Positions 62,383 to 64,000 of a DNA stretch of 64,000 nucleotides are shown here, piece by piece. The stretch's first letter is position 1; every line of letters starts with the position of its first letter. The position numbers and the translations under genes were made by a program. Below the pieces are notes generated by a model that did not search any database, was not told the origin of the DNA, and was given only the letters and a program-made list of their open reading frames with translations. Source of the DNA: DAIDKA01 sp035487155 (GTDB taxonomy: Bacteria > Pseudomonadota > Gammaproteobacteria > Steroidobacterales > Steroidobacteraceae); assembly GCA_035487155.1 (NCBI GenBank), contig DATHMK010000006.1, positions 83,870-147,869 on the forward strand. The letters run 5' to 3'.

Positions 62383-63192
62383 TTGTCCGTCGAAATCATT
62401 ACCCATCTGGGCACCGTGGATCCGGTGATGAAGCGCCTCGTGGCCGCGGCCGGCCCGCTCGCGATCGAATCCCGTGACGATCATTCGCCGTACGAGGTAC
62501 TGGCGCGCGCCATCGCGCACCAGCAGCTGAATGGCAAAGCGGCGCAGTCGATCCTCAACCGCTTCGTCAGCACCTGTGGTCAGGGCATCTTCCCGACTCC
62601 CGCAGCACTGCTGGCGCTGGAGGATGCGGCGCTGCGCGCCTCGGGGTTCTCATTCTCGAAGATCGCGGCGCTGCGCGACCTTGCCGCCAAGACCATGAGC
62701 GGCGTCGTTCCGGTCCGTGATGTGCTGCATGCCTTGAGCGATCTTGAAATCATCGAACGGCTCACGGCGGTGCGCGGCATCGGCCGCTGGACGGTGCAGA
62801 TGCTGCTGATGTTCCAGCTGCGCCGGCCCGATGTGCTGCCGGTGGATGACTTCGGGGTGCGCATGGGATTCCAGCTGGCCTACGGCCTGAAGAGGCTGCC
62901 GGCGCCGCAGGTGCTCGGGCTGTACGGTGTGCGCTGGGCGCCCTATCGCAGCGCGGCTGCCTGGTATCTGTGGCGGGCCGTGGATCTGTCGCGGGCCGGA
63001 CAGCTGCCGCCCTGCCTGGAAGCGGTGCAGCTGCCGCGTCTGCCGCGCAAGCGGCGCAAGGCGGCCCGCAAGCCGCCGCGGCGGCTCAAGCGCGTCGCAG
63101 TTTCCGCAGCTCCTCGAGCACCAACGGGTGTACGAACTCGTGCACGTCGCCCCCCAGCACGGCGATCTCGCGCACCAAAGAAGAAGAAATGA
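62383..63192 (+). CDS. AlkA-type DNA glycosylase with long basic tail
   Basis: 269 residues, 3-methyladenine-type HhH-GPD glycosylase: LARAIAHQQLNGKAAQSIL, LTAVRGIGRWTVQMLLMF (HhH) and catalytic Asp in LPVDDFGVRMG. The TTG start lies 4 bp after mutM. The enzyme domain ends near residue 215, and a further roughly 55 residues are Arg/Lys/Pro/Ala-rich. The last 107 bp run antisense over the end of coaD. The tail may aid DNA binding, or may be read-through of noncoding sequence that happens to be open. Confidence 0.85.
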   Translation: MSVEIITHLGTVDPVMKRLVAAAGPLAIESRDDHSPYEVLARAIAHQQLNGKAAQSILNRFVSTCGQGIFPTPAALLALEDAALRASGFSFSKIAALRDLAAKTMSGVVPVRDVLHALSDLEIIERLTAVRGIGRWTVQMLLMFQLRRPDVLPVDDFGVRMGFQLAYGLKRLPAPQVLGLYGVRWAPYRSAAAWYLWRAVDLSRAGQLPPCLEAVQLPRLPRKRRKAARKPPRRLKRVAVSAAPRAPTGVRTRARRPPARRSRAPKKKK

Positions 63193-63571
63193 AGGTGAAC
63201 TGTTCCTGCGGTGTCAGGAACACGGTCTCGATGTCGCGGCACAGGTGCCGGTTCATGTTCGCCAGCTGGAATTCGAACTCAAAATCCGAAATGGCGCGCA
63301 GGCCGCGGATGATGATCGTCAGCTGATGCCGGCGCGCGAAGTCCACGGTGAGCTCGGAGTAGCCGACCACCTCGACATTGGGCAGATCGGCAAGCACCTG
63401 CCGCGCCAGCGCCACGCGCTTTTCCTGCGTGAACAGCGGCGCCTTGCCGGCGTTCGTCGCAATGGCTACCACCACTCGATCAAACAGGCCGCAGGCCCGC
63501 CGCACCAGATCGGCATGGCCGTTGGTGATGGGGTCAAAGGTACCTGGGTACAGGGCGTGGCGACTGGTCAT
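63086..63571 (-). CDS. coaD: Phosphopantetheine adenylyltransferase
   Basis: 161 residues: LYPGTFDPITNGHADLVRR nucleotidyltransferase motif, RGLRAISDFEFEFQLA, and ISSSLVREIAVLGGDV. It makes dephospho-CoA. The ATG overlaps the rsmD stop (ATGA), the common rsmD-coaD order; the 3' end overlaps the AlkA-type gene on the other strand. Confidence 0.97.
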   Translation of the reverse strand: MTSRHALYPGTFDPITNGHADLVRRACGLFDRVVVAIATNAGKAPLFTQEKRVALARQVLADLPNVEVVGYSELTVDFARRHQLTIIIRGLRAISDFEFEFQLANMNRHLCRDIETVFLTPQEQFTFISSSLVREIAVLGGDVHEFVHPLVLEELRKLRRA

Positions 63572-64000
63572 CAGAGTGTTCTCCGCAGCAGATGATACCC
63601 GACCTCGCCCGCGCGCCCGCTCTTGGCGAGTTTCCAGGTCGCGGGCAACGCCGGCATCGGGTCACGGGCCGGGCATTCGGCATAAATGAGGGCCTGCGGC
63701 GCCAGCCAGCCACCCGCTTCCAGTTGCGCGGCAGACTGGCCCAGCAACCCGCCGGCGAACGGCGGATCCAGGAACACCACATCAAATTCCTGCGCGGTTC
63801 CCAGCAGGAAATGCTTCGCGCCGACGAGGTGGACCTGCGCCGCCGCGGCGCGCTCGCCGCCCCAATCGGCCAGCGTCTGGCGCAGTTCCCGGGCCGTCAC
63901 CGCGGCGTTCTCCACGAACACGACGCTCGCGGCGCCGCGCGACAGCGCCTCCAGGCCCAGTGCGCCGCTGCCGGCGAACAGGTCCAGGCAGCGTGATCCG
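63571..64000 (-). CDS. rsmD: 16S rRNA (guanine966-N2)-methyltransferase, 5' end cut by window
   Basis: About 142 C-terminal residues; the frame runs off the edge of the window. SAM motif LDLFAGSGALGLEALSRGA and the catalytic DPPF in FDVVFLDPPF are present. Overlaps coaD by the ATGA arrangement. RsmD methylates G966 of 16S rRNA. Confidence 0.94.
   Translation of the reverse strand, partial: GSRCLDLFAGSGALGLEALSRGAASVVFVENAAVTARELRQTLADWGGERAAAAQVHLVGAKHFLLGTAQEFDVVFLDPPFAGGLLGQSAAQLEAGGWLAPQALIYAECPARDPMPALPATWKLAKSGRAGEVGYHLLRRTL

Overview
The window reads as chromosomal DNA of a high-GC Gammaproteobacterium. Core genes with gammaproteobacterial character (coaBC-dut, radC, rpmB-rpmG, mutM, coaD-rsmD, pyrE, trmB), hopanoid side-chain genes, VPLPA-CTERM exported proteins and several large exported or TonB-type proteins suggest a soil or freshwater lineage near Steroidobacteraceae/Nevskiales. 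That placement is inference from gene content only.

Layout. 1-1.7 kb: a small excisionase-type HTH gene coupled to a complete but divergent EF-Tu. 1.7-7.8 kb: a CadC/TolB/TPR regulator, two exported proteins, a type-B carboxylesterase and an exported NADP-binding oxidoreductase. 7.9-10.5 kb: a LytS-type kinase, a kinase-like membrane protein without the phosphoacceptor His, and a LytTR response regulator. 10.8-13.8 kb: exported hypotheticals and an MHS-type MFS transporter. 13.8-19.4 kb: two paralogous pairs of MacB/FtsX-type permeases lying tail to tail, each preceded by a sigma-54 promoter and clustered TGTCCGC boxes. 19.5-26.8 kb: small metabolic genes, an acyl-CoA ligase, an aldehyde dehydrogenase with a TetR regulator, DoxX-like and VOC genes. 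26.8-34.3 kb: accessory region with GntR and PadR regulators, membrane proteins, two toxin-antitoxin modules and three tRNA-Gly-derived repeats ending at an intact tRNA-Gly(CCC). 34.4-39 kb: a TonB receptor and a GGDEF/EAL protein. 39-50 kb: mostly housekeeping and envelope genes (DUF3237, CsgG-like, HDOD, LD-carboxypeptidase, trmB, MarC, AmpG-like, pyrE, dut, coaBC). 50-64 kb: radC, rpmBG, a TauD-like dioxygenase, hopanoid genes hpnJ-hpnI-hpnL, VPLPA-CTERM proteins, mutM, an AlkA-like glycosylase, coaD and the 3' part of rsmD.

The points most worth following are the divergent EF-Tu (Cys at the position of E. coli Arg230), the tandem 1.5-1.9 kb segments bounded by tRNA-Gly 3'-end repeats, and the shared sigma-54 control architecture on the duplicated permease pairs. 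No CRISPR array, rRNA operon or intact transposase was seen.
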